Translations under genes and position numbers: made by a program
The notes under the pieces: generated by a model
Databases searched by the model: none
What the model saw: only the letters and a program-made list of their open reading frames with translations
What the model was told of the DNA's origin: nothing
Origin: Anaeromicropila populeti
GTDB taxonomy: Bacteria; Bacillota; Clostridia; Lachnospirales; Lachnospiraceae
Assembly: GCF_900112775.1 (NCBI RefSeq)
Contig: NZ_FOYZ01000017.1
Coordinates: 23,039 to 87,038, forward strand
Direction: 5' to 3'
DNA length: 64,000 nt
Part shown: positions 47,675 through 58,097 of the stretch, piece after piece
Numbering within the stretch: the stretch's first letter is position 1
Layout: each line of letters starts with the position of its first letter

Positions 47675-48448
47675 TCAGCCTGCTGCAGCTAGAAAAAGTG
47701 TCGGTATTCCGTTAAATGACATAATCTCATTGTAATCTCCGTAGTCATATTGATCCAATGAGGGATAATCCTCATTCTTCTCGTAATCAAGCACACCGTC
47801 TGCAATTTTTATCGTTTTAAGCGTTGTTCCCTCCAATGTTGATACATCAATATTATATACCCCCATATGACCATCATACCGCACAAATTTGCCAGATCCA
47901 TTGGTATACAAACTGGCATGGCTGCCGCTCAGTTCCCCGCAATTAACAAGTTTATCATTATCGACCATATAGACTGTATACATATAATCCGCTTCACAAG
48001 CACCTGTTTTTAATATAAATTCTGGAATTTCATCTTGATTCATATCATATAAGCAATACTGACAAAACTCAAGATAAATACCGTATGAAGGATCATTCAT
48101 ACCTTCGCCTAATACTGTTGTATCGGCAGCTATCAACTGTAAAAGTAATATGATATAATTTCGTGTAAGATCATCAAATTGCTGAAAGTATTTCACAAAT
48201 TCATCCTGATTCTCTGTTGTCATAGTTTGGCATTCAGGTAAAAGACCTGACAGTTTCCATTTTTCAATAAAAGCCTGGAACTCATCATTAACAGTGGCCT
48301 CTTTCACAGTTTCTGACGGTAAGATAATTTGTGACGTTTCGTGGTTGGTGAGACGTGTTACTGCTGTTAACACCCTATGTCTGTTTCCATATACGGATGC
48401 TATCAATATCAACACCATTATCAAAATAAAATTTTTTTGATTTTTCAT
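47675..48448 (-). CDS. Exported protein with an EF-hand-like loop, unknown
   Basis: An N-terminal membrane helix or signal (residues 6-24) is followed by a 230-residue outer domain. It contains YDMNQDEIPEFIL, a DxNxDxxxEF loop resembling calcium-binding loops in FG-GAP/VCBS-like proteins, then a beta-rich repeat. I do not know its function. It lies in the same direction as the beta-lactamase-like gene but 58 bases upstream, and has its own AAAGGGG site. Confidence 0.6.
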   Translation of the reverse strand: MKNQKNFILIMVLILIASVYGNRHRVLTAVTRLTNHETSQIILPSETVKEATVNDEFQAFIEKWKLSGLLPECQTMTTENQDEFVKYFQQFDDLTRNYIILLLQLIAADTTVLGEGMNDPSYGIYLEFCQYCLYDMNQDEIPEFILKTGACEADYMYTVYMVDNDKLVNCGELSGSHASLYTNGSGKFVRYDGHMGVYNIDVSTLEGTTLKTIKIADGVLDYEKNEDYPSLDQYDYGDYNEIMSFNGIPTLFLAAAG

Positions 48449-48518
48449 TCAAATACCCCTTTCAACTACAAAGAACAATATAATTTTTACCAAAACTCCC
48501 CGAAATTAAAGCTTAGCC

Positions 48519-48959
48519 TTATATATCCATCCACTGAACAAATGCTGTTTTATCTGAACTGTTATAACCCACTTTTTTATAAAAACTCAAAATGTTTGAT
48601 TCTCTTGAACCAGTAAGTAACATCATTTTATAACACTTATTCTTCTCTGATATCTTCTTTGCATAGTTTAAGCAGTCTGTTGCATAACCTTTACCACGAT
48701 AATCTTCATGTGTAACCACATTTTCTATGAAAGCATACGGTCTTACATTCCTTGTCAGGTTAGGTATAATAACGCAAACACATGAAGATACAATTTTTCC
48801 ACCAATCTCACACACAATAAGATGATGATCACTATCCGTTATTATTTTATTCCAAGTCTGTTCTAAGTGCTTTGATTCTTCTGGTACATTTTTTTCATGT
48901 AGAAACAAATATAACTCCAACATTTCTTTCAAATCGTTTTTGCAAGCTTCTCTTATCAT
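48519..48959 (-). CDS. GNAT-family N-acetyltransferase
   Basis: The ATG five bases after GGAGG is chosen. The 146-residue product has the GNAT order: IREACKNDLKEML start, a core beta-strand, ENVVTHEDYRGKGYATDCL carrying the acetyl-CoA signature (RGKGYA), and SFYKKVGY near the end. It transfers acetyl from acetyl-CoA to an amine on an unknown small molecule or protein. Stand-alone gene without informative neighbours. Confidence 0.9.
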   Translation of the reverse strand: MIREACKNDLKEMLELYLFLHEKNVPEESKHLEQTWNKIITDSDHHLIVCEIGGKIVSSCVCVIIPNLTRNVRPYAFIENVVTHEDYRGKGYATDCLNYAKKISEKNKCYKMMLLTGSRESNILSFYKKVGYNSSDKTAFVQWMDI

Positions 48960-49060
48960 GTACACCTCCACAACTTCAAACTATTATGGCCTTTTAGTAT
49001 TGTCTGATTTTGGTATTACAACATATTTTACCACACCTTCTCCCAGGTCCTCAAGTCCTA

Positions 49061-49104
49061 AAAACCGCTAAAAATATTAACATTTCAATATTTTTAGCGG
49101 TTTT
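49061..49104. terminator. Strong terminator downstream of the M60 peptidase gene
   Basis: A perfect 18-base-pair stem (AAAACCGCTAAAAATATT arm) with an 8-base loop ends in T tracts on both strands. It isolates the M60 gene from the GNAT gene. Confidence 0.93.
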
Positions 49105-49135
49105 GTGTTTACTCTATCATTTAACTTTAAGAAAC

Positions 49136-51742
49136 TTACATCTCAAAAGAATTATCACCAACAATATATGTAAAATCACCTACCTGCTGGTATTGTGTGT
49201 TCCCATTTACTGTATTACGAGCATTTGCAGAGATAGGAACCCTCCATTTATCAAAGAACGGAATTAAATTGCAACCAGTAACTTTAGATGCCGTTACTAC
49301 AATATAATCGAACCGCTCCTCATTTGTAGTAGGCAAAGAGGATTCTGGAGCATTTCTTGCTTCAATCATCATGTCCCTAAAAATTCTAAATCCAAATTTC
49401 TGTCGTAACTGATCAAACATAATCAGTTCCAAGAAAACGGAGCCCTCTTGATATGGTATGGTAGAATTGTAAAAATAGTTATTCAATGTCCCATTCGTAT
49501 ATAAGCATGCTACGTTTTGTGTATAGAAACTCTCTGCTTGATTATTATTCATTAAAATTAAATCCATCATCACGGAATATATATTTTCCGTTACTTCAGT
49601 GAGATAAGAACCTGTAAATGCATCCATCTGAAAATTATGTCCCAGTTCATGCCATGCTCCCCATCCGCCTAATTTATTTGGATTTAAGAAATCATTGATT
49701 TGTGCATCATCATAATACATGATAGGATATCCCGCATACATATATCCATATGATATTTGAACATCCTTGACATATCTAAACTGACCTACCGGAGCTTTGT
49801 TCGGCGTTGCTCCTCCTTCTGACAAACCAGCTAAATCAAAATAGGAATGAGCCATTTGATCGTAACTCTGCATTAACGTCTGTGCATTAGAATAAGTCAG
49901 GGAATTTGCAATAAACTTAGTTGGCATTGTAAGAATGATATGATTACTCTGAAGTTCTGCCATAGGAGCAGGATTATTTAACATACTATTCCATTCAGAT
50001 TCTGTTGTTTCTCCAAGGACAAAACGTGGTGCTTTGATTGCTCCACTTATTGTAACTTGAACATCAGGTGCATTTTCTGATGTAGGAGCAATGATATAGA
50101 CTAAGCCTCCGAATGGTGTATAGAAGTCGTTACTTCCAGGTTTCAAAGTTTTTTCAAAGGAAATCACTGGATATCTTAAATATTGGTTAAACTGAGTTTC
50201 TGTTTCTTTTATATCAAAAGATAGCTTATCAATAGTTGAACCGATTCGTACCTTTAAATTCGTCACTCCATCAGGAACATCAATTGTCAGCTTTTGCCCT
50301 GGTACGGCATACAGGCCAGTAGATTGCCAGTCAAAAGTCATTCCACTTGTACTGGACCTTAGATAAGAATTGTCTTGATAAATGTATTTTACATTAAAAG
50401 GAACATTTGTTAGAGCAGACACATTTGTAGGTATGTCACCCATAAAGCTTTCAATCTCAGGAGCTTTTTCATTATACTTACTAATATCAACAAATCCACT
50501 CATTGCTGCCATCACAGCAGTATACGGCTTATCAATAATTGAAATTGGAAACGAAATCGTATTCCATACTACCTTTGCATTGTTAAGCAAAGCCTGCGCA
50601 AAGTAATTGGTACTATCTAAAAACTTATCGCAGTATCGTACTCTATTAACCAACTGTGTTAATTTTTGAAAATCTGTATAACTGGAAAAATTTTGAGGTA
50701 AGAGTATCTCACTTTTTGATTTTATACCATTTTCTATATTTTGGAGCATGTATGTATCGTAAGAAAGATTTACAATTTGATAATTCTGAGCATTCCAAGA
50801 GTAGACTAAATCGAAAGAGTTGTTTGTATTTGGTGCCGCATATTCATAAATTCCCATGAAGCCAACTCCCATCTGAGATATAAGCCTGTCAAAAGGATAA
50901 TCATAGACATAAACTGGATCACCATTTTTCAAATCCTTAATTGCATTATCTGGATAGCATTCCAACACCCAACCCCTTTCACCAGTGACTATTGAGCCTC
51001 CATTTTGAACATATGAATCAATCAAAGCAGCTTCATCATCCGTAATATCACTTGATAAATAGACTACCGGATAAATATTTGGATCAAGATTTTCCTCAGT
51101 AAATGCAGTTACAACTACATTTTCTATCTTGCTATCAGAAGCAGGACTTAATGCTGATTTTGATAGCACCTTCATCATTTTATCTTGCGATAATGCTTCT
51201 GAATATGAGTTCGTATATCCTGATTGTGTATTTTGTATTGAACTTTCCGTAAGCCATTTATATATATTTTGCTTTAATACAAGATTTTGAGCTGATGCAC
51301 TTGAGGGTGATAAATCTGTAAGTGAAACATAATCAGGTGCAGCAGCTACAACGATTCTCCCATTACCATACTTACTTGCTGCTATAACTGCACATCCTTC
51401 AGCATCTACAGCAATTGGGAAAGCTTGATTTCCAAATACACTGATCCTGCCTGTTGTACCTCCTGCTGCGCTGACACTAGATGAACTAGCAGTTATCTTT
51501 TGAAGTTCACTCCTCCAGTTATCAAGGTTTATTTCAAAACTAATGTTTGTGGGTGTGGTTTCAAGTGTTGCCGCGTATGTACATGTATGTGCTGGTGCTA
51601 ATGATATCTCATTTTGGGATAAGTCTTTTATCTCATTTGTGTCCAAGCCTTGTGCCAACGCTGGTACAGAACTTGTTGTTAATAAACAACAAGTTCCCAA
51701 AACTGCCAGGACCTTATTAAACAACATGTTTCTGAAATTCAT
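49136..51742 (-). CDS. Secreted M60-like (enhancin/mucinase-type) metallopeptidase
   Basis: A signal peptide (1-30, ending PALAQG) leads into about 350 residues with a glutamine-amidotransferase-like fold (VVYLSSDITDDEAALIDSYV), a beta-sandwich region and the M60 catalytic domain (about 450-840). The zinc motif HELGH is at 698-702, followed by NFQ and a Glu about 15-20 residues later in TEVTEN. M60 peptidases cleave O-glycosylated mucin-like proteins. In this organism it could act on host or plant glycoproteins or on competitor surfaces. No CBM or anchor is seen. Flanked by a strong terminator. Confidence 0.9.
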   Translation of the reverse strand: MNFRNMLFNKVLAVLGTCCLLTTSSVPALAQGLDTNEIKDLSQNEISLAPAHTCTYAATLETTPTNISFEINLDNWRSELQKITASSSSVSAAGGTTGRISVFGNQAFPIAVDAEGCAVIAASKYGNGRIVVAAAPDYVSLTDLSPSSASAQNLVLKQNIYKWLTESSIQNTQSGYTNSYSEALSQDKMMKVLSKSALSPASDSKIENVVVTAFTEENLDPNIYPVVYLSSDITDDEAALIDSYVQNGGSIVTGERGWVLECYPDNAIKDLKNGDPVYVYDYPFDRLISQMGVGFMGIYEYAAPNTNNSFDLVYSWNAQNYQIVNLSYDTYMLQNIENGIKSKSEILLPQNFSSYTDFQKLTQLVNRVRYCDKFLDSTNYFAQALLNNAKVVWNTISFPISIIDKPYTAVMAAMSGFVDISKYNEKAPEIESFMGDIPTNVSALTNVPFNVKYIYQDNSYLRSSTSGMTFDWQSTGLYAVPGQKLTIDVPDGVTNLKVRIGSTIDKLSFDIKETETQFNQYLRYPVISFEKTLKPGSNDFYTPFGGLVYIIAPTSENAPDVQVTISGAIKAPRFVLGETTESEWNSMLNNPAPMAELQSNHIILTMPTKFIANSLTYSNAQTLMQSYDQMAHSYFDLAGLSEGGATPNKAPVGQFRYVKDVQISYGYMYAGYPIMYYDDAQINDFLNPNKLGGWGAWHELGHNFQMDAFTGSYLTEVTENIYSVMMDLILMNNNQAESFYTQNVACLYTNGTLNNYFYNSTIPYQEGSVFLELIMFDQLRQKFGFRIFRDMMIEARNAPESSLPTTNEERFDYIVVTASKVTGCNLIPFFDKWRVPISANARNTVNGNTQYQQVGDFTYIVGDNSFEM

Positions 51743-52112
51743 ATCAATTCCTCCTTAGATTAGGCTAACAAAACTAAACCATTGTTTCAAAATACATATT
51801 ACTAGCATTTTTTCACTTCGTTTTTCCCATTTTTCTCCTTTCTACAAAAATTATTTACATGTTTTTTCATATACAGCCATAATTATATACCCATCTCTTT
51901 TAATTTACAAGCTAATAAATGTTAAATTTTCCACAAAATAATTGATAAGCATTTTTCTAACACTTTATTGGGTTAATTTTTAAATGAAAATTTCAATTAA
52001 TTCAATACAGTCTTTAACTATTTTGTTTGCAGCAGATCTCCCATTTCGCATATCCTTCCTAATCATTAATAATTGAGAAATATATTAAAACAAAACTTTA
52101 CTCTCTTATATC
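51743..52112. other. Intergenic region upstream of the M60 gene
   Basis: AT-rich sequence without a recognisable gene. A 28-codon minus-strand frame near 51980-52065 is too short and has no clear ribosome site. The M60 promoter must lie here but no good consensus boxes are seen. Confidence 0.5.
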
Positions 52113-52385
52113 TTACTGCTTATGAATATAATTTTCTACTGAGTCCCTACATACTTTTAGAAATGTTTCTTCTCCAGTACCAGTAATAGTTATGTTCAAA
52201 CTTACCCTGTTACCTCCAGCCAAACTATACCGTTCATAAACCCTGACAGCAACGCGTGAATCTCCTAATTCAATATCGCTGCCATCCTCATAACTTGCTG
52301 ATGAACTGCCATTGGTAATATCTTTATGCAGCCAATTTAATAACTCATTGAAGTTTCCCTTCAGTCTTTGTTCATATTTAGCCAT
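52113..52385 (-). CDS. DUF6054-family protein, short form
   Basis: The product starts AKYEQRLKGNFNELLNWLHK and continues SASYEDGSD and VRVYERYSLAGGNRVSLNITI, the recognisable DUF6054 pattern. The family usually has about 110-120 residues; this one has 90 and goes straight from the LNITITG strand to EETFLKVCRDSVENYI, so roughly 20 residues between these blocks appear to be missing in frame. Small cytosolic protein of unknown role in Firmicutes. Confidence 0.75.
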   Translation of the reverse strand: MAKYEQRLKGNFNELLNWLHKDITNGSSSASYEDGSDIELGDSRVAVRVYERYSLAGGNRVSLNITITGTGEETFLKVCRDSVENYIHKQ

Positions 52386-52598
52386 AATTTGAATCCTTCC
52401 TTTTCAAAATGCTCTCTCCATCTGATATCAAATGAATAGCCTTATACTAATAATTTGTATAATGCTCCTCTTTCAAAATCACTTATTTTCCCAAAAGTTA
52501 AGTTCATGCATATTTTCCTCTATACCTTAAAATTTACTTGCCACAATCATTAATTAACTTTACTAATATAATAAGAAATTTGTCTTATCTAACAATTG

Positions 52599-53138
52599 TT
52601 ATTTTATTTGTTTACCTAATTCATAAGCTTCATGTAATGCTTGATTTCCAATAATATCTCCTTTGTCCTTTACTCCCTTTACAAGAATCCTACCCACATC
52701 TTGCAAATTGAAATAATCCAAAACAAGTTGATATTGTACCTCGATCGAATCAAATACTGCCGGAATTGTTGCCGCTGCTACTAGTAACAGACCTAATTTT
52801 CTTACTTTAAAAGTATTTCTTAATGGCGTATGTAAACGTTCAATAATCGTCTTTAATTGAGCACTAATTCCATAAAAGTATACTGGTGATGCAATAACGA
52901 TGACATCTGCTTGCTTCAACTTATCATAAATCTTTTGCATATCATCCTTTTGAAAGCATGTATTACCATCTCTTTTGAAACATATATTACAGCCAATGCA
53001 TGGCTTCACCTTATAATCCGCTACCGAAATAATTTCAACATTATTATCAGCTTGCGCTCCATTAGTAAAAGCTTTTGCTAATAATTCAGTATTTCCTTCT
53101 TTTCTAACACTTCCTACTAATATTACTATATTGCTCAT
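52599..53138 (-). CDS. Flavodoxin-fold NAD(P)H-dependent FMN oxidoreductase
   Basis: The N-terminus IVILVGSVRKEGNTELLA is the FMN phosphate loop of the NADPH-dependent FMN reductase family, and VIVIASPVYFYGISAQLK is the isoalloxazine-contact segment. A cysteine cluster CIGCNICFKRDGNTC sits between them, as in iron-sulfur flavoproteins. The enzyme moves electrons to unknown acceptors in the cytosol and is common in anaerobes. Monocistronic. Confidence 0.88.
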   Translation of the reverse strand: MSNIVILVGSVRKEGNTELLAKAFTNGAQADNNVEIISVADYKVKPCIGCNICFKRDGNTCFQKDDMQKIYDKLKQADVIVIASPVYFYGISAQLKTIIERLHTPLRNTFKVRKLGLLLVAAATIPAVFDSIEVQYQLVLDYFNLQDVGRILVKGVKDKGDIIGNQALHEAYELGKQIK

Positions 53139-53434
53139 GTTACCCCTTCTATTCTGTTAATAATGTATTTTTCACATACGTGATCCTAGCTTACTAATAA
53201 ATATAGTGAGTAGTTCAGAAATTCCACAACTTAGGACTAATGCAAAGCAAATCACTTCACGCAGATTCTAATTTGTTTATTTCAACGTAATAGCTTTCTT
53301 CTGATAATGGCCACTCCATAATATTGAACACCTGTTTTAATATAATGGCAAATTTGAAATATACAATAACTTTGATTATATTTATTTCTCAAAGTTATTT
53401 AATTTATCTTTTAACGGTTTTCTGACATATTGTT

Positions 53435-53545
53435 TTATTTAATTTCAGATGCACCAAATAACTTGTAATCCTTGCGAGCCTGATTTAGACTGACATTATT
53501 AGTGCCCCCTTCGTAAAAAGGATTATCTAATTGAATGGGAAATTA
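53435..53545 (-). pseudogene. C-terminal coding remnant, unidentified
   Basis: An open minus-strand stretch reads PIQLDNPFYEGGTNN, then VSLNQARKDYKLFGASEIK and a TAA stop. It has no start and probably is the tail of a lost gene. It follows the frameshifted gene next to it. No family recognised. The surrounding 53139-54030 region otherwise shows no gene. Confidence 0.45.
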
Positions 53546-53727
53546 TTCACTAAAATTATAACCAAACTCTTTCAATCTATTATAACAAATGTTTATTTCT
53601 TCATCATTAAACAATTCTCTATACTCTGTTTTCAATACATGTGCTTCAATTGACAAATCTAATCTATTATTTTCCCACAAAACCTCAAAGCCATATCTTC
53701 ATTAAATTTTTTCGCTAATAATTTCAT
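53543..53727 (-). pseudogene. Frameshifted small orphan gene
   Basis: An ATG behind GGGAGG opens MKLLAKKFNED; a one-base frame change near 53694 is then needed to continue YGFEVLWENNRLDLSI and on to FNDEEINICYNRLKEFGYNF before TAA. Both halves look like genuine coding sequence, so the gene is broken by a single frameshift. The restored product would be about 60 residues. Unknown family; immunity-like size. Confidence 0.65.
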
Positions 53728-54030
53728 ATTTTCCTCCCATTGTCGTCTAAATTTAACCTAAATCCATGCATCTACATATTTTTTTATACCTAGTATGATT
53801 TAGGCTTTAACAGAAGCTTATGTGTTCTCTTTGTCCAAAATAACAATTCTGCCGCTCCCGCCATACCTCCTTGTATAAATCTTGTTCCATTTCTTGTTAA
53901 CTATAAGAATATTTCAGTGTTTCTCTCTCCACAAAGTTTAAGTTGTCTTATAGGTTAGTTTTTGTTAATATACTGGGAAGTGTACGTTATTACTTGAACA
54001 TCATATTCGTTACATCCGCCACATATACTG

Positions 54031-54600
54031 TTATTGTCTATTATAATATTCTATTCCATCTTCTGGTTTGAAATATGTTCGGATATACCCCTCCGTTGAC
54101 AAAATGACAAATTCATTTGTTTCCTCAATATAGTAAACACTATCACCATCTTCTGCTTCTGTTTTATGTAATGCCTCAGGTGAATTAATAACTGCATTCG
54201 CTCCACTTTCATATTGAGAAGTACTTGTATATCCAAATTCACTTCCATGCTTATTAAAATGTTCTTGCAAAAGGCTATCACTTTTGAACATATAACCATC
54301 TGAATCATTTACTTCCTGTTCGCTTTGATATTTTTCTTGGTCACTTTTACTATTGATATATGGAATGCAAAATACAATTAATAGAATCGAAATAATTAGG
54401 TATGCCCTTCTATTTATAAATACTTTTTCTTTTCTTAATATTCCTTGGTGATTATTTGTTTTCACTTTATGCGGATTATTCTTTTCCCTACATTCCTTAC
54501 ATCTTTTAGGTAAATTCAAATTTCTATTTTCAAAAAACAACTTTTCAGAATCGGTTATTGTAAATACTTTACCACATTGTACACATTTTTTCTTTTCCAT
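54031..54600 (-). CDS. Zinc-ribbon, single-pass membrane protein with BECR/RNase-toxin-like C-terminal domain
   Basis: Residues 1-45 are a zinc ribbon (CVQCGKVF, CKECREK). A membrane helix follows at about 66-82. The last 90 residues run FKSDSLLQEHFNKHGSEFGY, then SGANAVINSPEALHKTEAEDGDS in outline and FVILSTEGYIRTYFKPEDG. This tail matches the barnase/EndoU/colicin-type RNase-like (BECR) domains seen at the ends of bacterial and phage toxins: a conserved KHG His, a Thr-Glu strand and the YIRTYFKP strand. The domain would face outside. Role unknown: a toxin relic, a sensor, or a defence component. Confidence 0.7.
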   Translation of the reverse strand: MEKKKCVQCGKVFTITDSEKLFFENRNLNLPKRCKECREKNNPHKVKTNNHQGILRKEKVFINRRAYLIISILLIVFCIPYINSKSDQEKYQSEQEVNDSDGYMFKSDSLLQEHFNKHGSEFGYTSTSQYESGANAVINSPEALHKTEAEDGDSVYYIEETNEFVILSTEGYIRTYFKPEDGIEYYNRQ

Positions 54601-54804
54601 TTCTCCTCCTAAAAACATCTGTAAATATGAAAATAATGGGATGTTTCTTAATTATGACTGTTATCAATATAATGGGAAGTACATCTTTTTCCGAATTTTC
54701 TTTCGAATATGGACTTTGGTTAACTCAATCTATTTGCTTGGGAAATCCCCAAGCATTATTGGCTTATTGCAAAAAGCTTCCCATACCATTACTTTGAAAA
54801 TAAA

Positions 54805-55059
54805 TTAAAAATTAATATGAGGTAACTTTCGTTCCTCAGCTGTTGGATGAATACAATACGCTACTATTTTTACTTTTTTCATAGACTTTTTTATAAAATT
54901 TCGATTCAGCCAGTCAACAAAATCATCTGAACCAAAACACAAGGCATCCCCCTGCTCTGCATCATGAATCCAATGGTTATGATTACTTACAGGATCGCTT
55001 AACCATAGATCAAATTCAATTTGATAATATATTAGATTTTCACCAATAAAAGTGCACAT
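54805..55059 (-). CDS. Hypothetical protein, 84 residues, possibly a fragment
   Basis: The frame reads YQIEFDLWLSDPVSNHNHWI and GDALCFGSDDFVDWLNRNF, then KKVKIVAYCIHP. It looks like real coding sequence, but there is no ribosome site before the ATG, so its 5' end may be lost. Size and acidic first half are compatible with an immunity-type protein; no family recognised. Confidence 0.45.
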   Translation of the reverse strand: MCTFIGENLIYYQIEFDLWLSDPVSNHNHWIHDAEQGDALCFGSDDFVDWLNRNFIKKSMKKVKIVAYCIHPTAEERKLPHINF

Positions 55060-55305
55060 TTACCATATTATTATGTACAGCAAAATTATACAGCATTTCT
55101 CACAAATAATCCATATATTTCAATTAAAATTCCAACTAATACTTATCCAATATAAATTTCTTTCGCCAAATCCCGCTCATGATAATATATTTTTTGACAA
55201 TAAGAAGAAGCCGTTACACTTTTCCATGCCAGCTCCTACATTTTAAATTCATTTTCACTTATTTATTCAGCAAAAGAGTATATTCCTTTGCTCTGACTCA
55301 ATTTT

Positions 55306-55482
55306 CTATCTACATAACTCATCCAGAGATACTTCCAGAGCATCCGCCAACTTAATGAGAGTTGATACTCTTCCATCATCTCGTCGTTCCAAATCCTCGA
55401 TGGTACGAACTGGAACGCCGCTAATTTCAGAAAGTGATTTTGCTGATAGTTTTTTTTCTATTCGTATTTCTTTTAATTTCAT
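55306..55482 (-). CDS. Small XRE-family helix-turn-helix protein (58 residues)
   Basis: The frame MKLKEIRIEKKLSAKSLSE continues SGVPVRTIEDLERRDDG and VSTLIKLADALEVSLDELC. This is a complete Cro/CI-type five-helix DNA-binding domain with nothing attached. An AAAGG site lies upstream of the ATG. Such proteins serve as regulators in toxin-antitoxin, mobile or phage loci. No partner gene is adjacent. Confidence 0.82.
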   Translation of the reverse strand: MKLKEIRIEKKLSAKSLSEISGVPVRTIEDLERRDDGRVSTLIKLADALEVSLDELCR

Positions 55483-55799
55483 ATTTCAACCTTTCTAGAA
55501 TAATTTTAGCAGAGGGCTTTCATCCTAACCTTTATGTAAAAAATAATTTTTGAATTAGTATCCCACCAATAAAAGATATTACTTCGATTGTGAGTTTAAC
55601 AATTTGTTCTATCAACTTATTAAGCTCTTATATTATGTCTATGGTAATCTGTATCTTATCTTTCACCTTTTCCCGTCCTTTCTAAATATATTGCACCACG
55701 TATATACATGAATGCCAATGCTTTATTCTTAAATTAATGAAATACCTGATAATGAGGAATCTATAAAAAAACTTGCATCATATATGCAACACAAAAAAT
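55483..55799. other. Gene-free stretch between HTH gene and tRNA
   Basis: No gene is recognised. On the plus strand a 22-codon open tail (NEIPDNEESIKKLASYMQHK) ends at a TAA near 55803 but lacks a start. A short TTGCAT/ATGCAA inverted repeat lies near 55773-55790. Confidence 0.4.
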
Positions 55800-55826
55800 A
55801 AAACCCCTAGTAAATACTAAGGGTTT
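55800..55826 (-). terminator. Terminator of tRNA-Ser
   Basis: AAACCC-TTAG and CTAG-GGGTTT arms pair imperfectly, followed on the minus strand by a T-rich tract, five bases after the tRNA 3' end. Confidence 0.75.
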
Positions 55827-55830
55827 AAAC

Positions 55831-55915
55831 GGAGACGGTGGGATTCGAACCCACGTGGGTGTTACCCCAAAACGATTTCGAGTCGTTCTCGTTATGGCCT
55901 CTTCGATACGTCTCC
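55831..55915 (-). tRNA. tRNA-Ser, anticodon CGA
   Basis: The acceptor arms GGAGACG and CGTCTCC pair perfectly. The anticodon stem AACGA/TCGTT encloses the loop CTCGAAA, giving anticodon CGA for UCG codons. A long variable arm (GGGGTAACACCC) and the GTTCGAATC T-loop are present, which fit a class II serine tRNA of 85 bases. CCA is not encoded. It lies 20 bases after holA on the same strand. Confidence 0.96.
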
Positions 55916-55935
55916 ATAAAAATACAAAAGTGATA

Positions 55936-56900
55936 TTACATTTCTTTCTGGCTAAGCTTTACAATCAAAAGCTCTACCGCCAGCTGATCCGACAACAAGC
56001 CTTTCTTCACCTGCTCCTCCATCTCAATGCAGAGTCCCAAGCCCTGTAACAAATCCTGCCTCTTGAAATTACCTGCCTGGGCGGCATACTTGGCAACCGC
56101 AAAGGGCGGCACCCCTGCCTTCCTGGCAACCTCATTCTTAGGCTCTGAAGCAAGTTCCTTAATCTGTAACAAGATATTAAAATGCCTTCCAATTAAAAAC
56201 AAAATGGACATTGGCTTTTCTCTTAATGCAAACAAATCATAATAAAGCTGTAAAGCCCTTGTTGACTTCTGTGATGCAATGGCATCAATCATCAAAAAAA
56301 TCTGATTAGAAATCTGAATAGTACAAATAGAATCAATATCTTCGATGGTAATTATCTCTCGATCCATGGCATAATTCGTCAGCTTCTCCAGTTCATTGCT
56401 CATGGCATCCATGGTAGTACCTACTTTTTCCTTAAAGTAAGCCAGCGTCTTTCCATTGATTTTCTTTCCCTTGTGAGAAAGAACCGCAACAATCCACGCA
56501 TCAAGTTCCGACTCCTTCAAGCCATTCAGCTCTGCCACCGTTCCCTTATCCTTCACTGCCTTATATAAACGGTTTCGTTTATCCACCTCAGACTCCACAA
56601 AAATAATATAAGTAAAATCAGGAATATTCTTCACGTAATCTGCAAAATCATTTTGATTTTTAAATAAACCACTATTTTCAATTAGAATAAGACGGCGCTC
56701 ACTAAAAAAAGGAACCGTTTCGGCAATCTCAATTACTTTGTGAAGTTCAATTGCCTTTCCTTCAAAATAAGAAAAATTCATGGAATTTTCATCTCCAACG
56801 ATTCCACTCTTCAACTTATTCTTATAAAATTTTTTCAAATAATCCTCTGTACCATACAACAAATAACAATGTGAATACTCATTTTTTTTGATATGTTCTT

Positions 56901-56913
<13 letters not shown>
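55936..56913 (-). CDS. holA: DNA polymerase III delta subunit
   Basis: The 325-residue protein starts KEHIKKNEYSHCYLLYGTED, the N-terminal delta domain that opens the beta clamp. FVESEVDKRNRLYKAVK and the C-terminal collar helices (LGLCIEMEEQVKKGLL) match HolA. It is the clamp-loader subunit that releases the sliding clamp. In Firmicutes holA commonly follows comEC, and a comEC remnant indeed lies 2.7 kb upstream on the same strand, so the pair has been pulled apart by insertions. Confidence 0.94.
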
Positions 56914-57663
<750 letters not shown>

Positions 57664-57684
57664 AGTTTTCCTCCTAAATATTTT

Positions 57685-57799
57685 TTATAAACACATACTA
57701 TTGATGTTCTCTACATCTTCAGGCACCATAGCTTTAAATCCCTTTAACTCCTCACCTATGCTTATTTTTTGTAGTATTTTGAAATGAAAAATTATACAT
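57685..57799 (-). pseudogene. Collapsed gene remnant, possibly iron-containing alcohol dehydrogenase
   Basis: An ATG behind GGAGT starts MYNFSFQNTTK, which resembles the start of Fe-type alcohol dehydrogenases. After a frame change it continues ISIGEELKGFKAMVPEDVEN and ends NINSMCL, resembling the C-terminus of the same family. If so, over 300 internal codons are missing. Identification is tentative. Confidence 0.35.
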
Positions 57800-57872
57800 A
57801 CTCCTTACTCCAAATGATTTTTATCTGCACTTAACGATGTTATTCCTTACTTTCGACTGCATCATTAATGTA

Positions 57873-58040
57873 TCAAATTGCATTTAAACTTCGAGGATAA
57901 CCGATATACGAAAGACATTGTGACACGATGTTTATTAAAAAATCTTGTCATTTCACGCTGTTTATAATCCAGACCACCTCTAGTATAATAATCACCAAAG
58001 CAGTTATCTGTGAAGCCAACGGTTAATATGTTGAGTTTCT
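57873..58040 (-). pseudogene. Carboxymuconolactone decarboxylase-family pseudogene
   Basis: Blocks FTDNCFGDYYTRGGLDYKQREM and, in another frame, SYIGYPRSLNAI are characteristic of the middle and end of CMD/AhpD-like proteins. The active-site Cys region between them is deleted. On the same strand as the neighbouring MerR and AKR remnants, with which such genes often form an operon in Firmicutes. Confidence 0.7.
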
Positions 58041-58097
58041 TTTGGACCGAATTTATAAAAATTCTTCATCACTTCATTAGTTATTCTTATGAATGGG

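Noticed and set aside
51960..52066. Minus-strand 28-codon frame upstream of the M60 gene
   Set aside because: Too short, no convincing ribosome site and no recognisable motif.
55740..55803. Plus-strand tail NEIPDNEESIKKLASYMQHK before a stop
   Set aside because: Only 22 codons, no start, and overlapping the tRNA terminator; not enough to call a gene.
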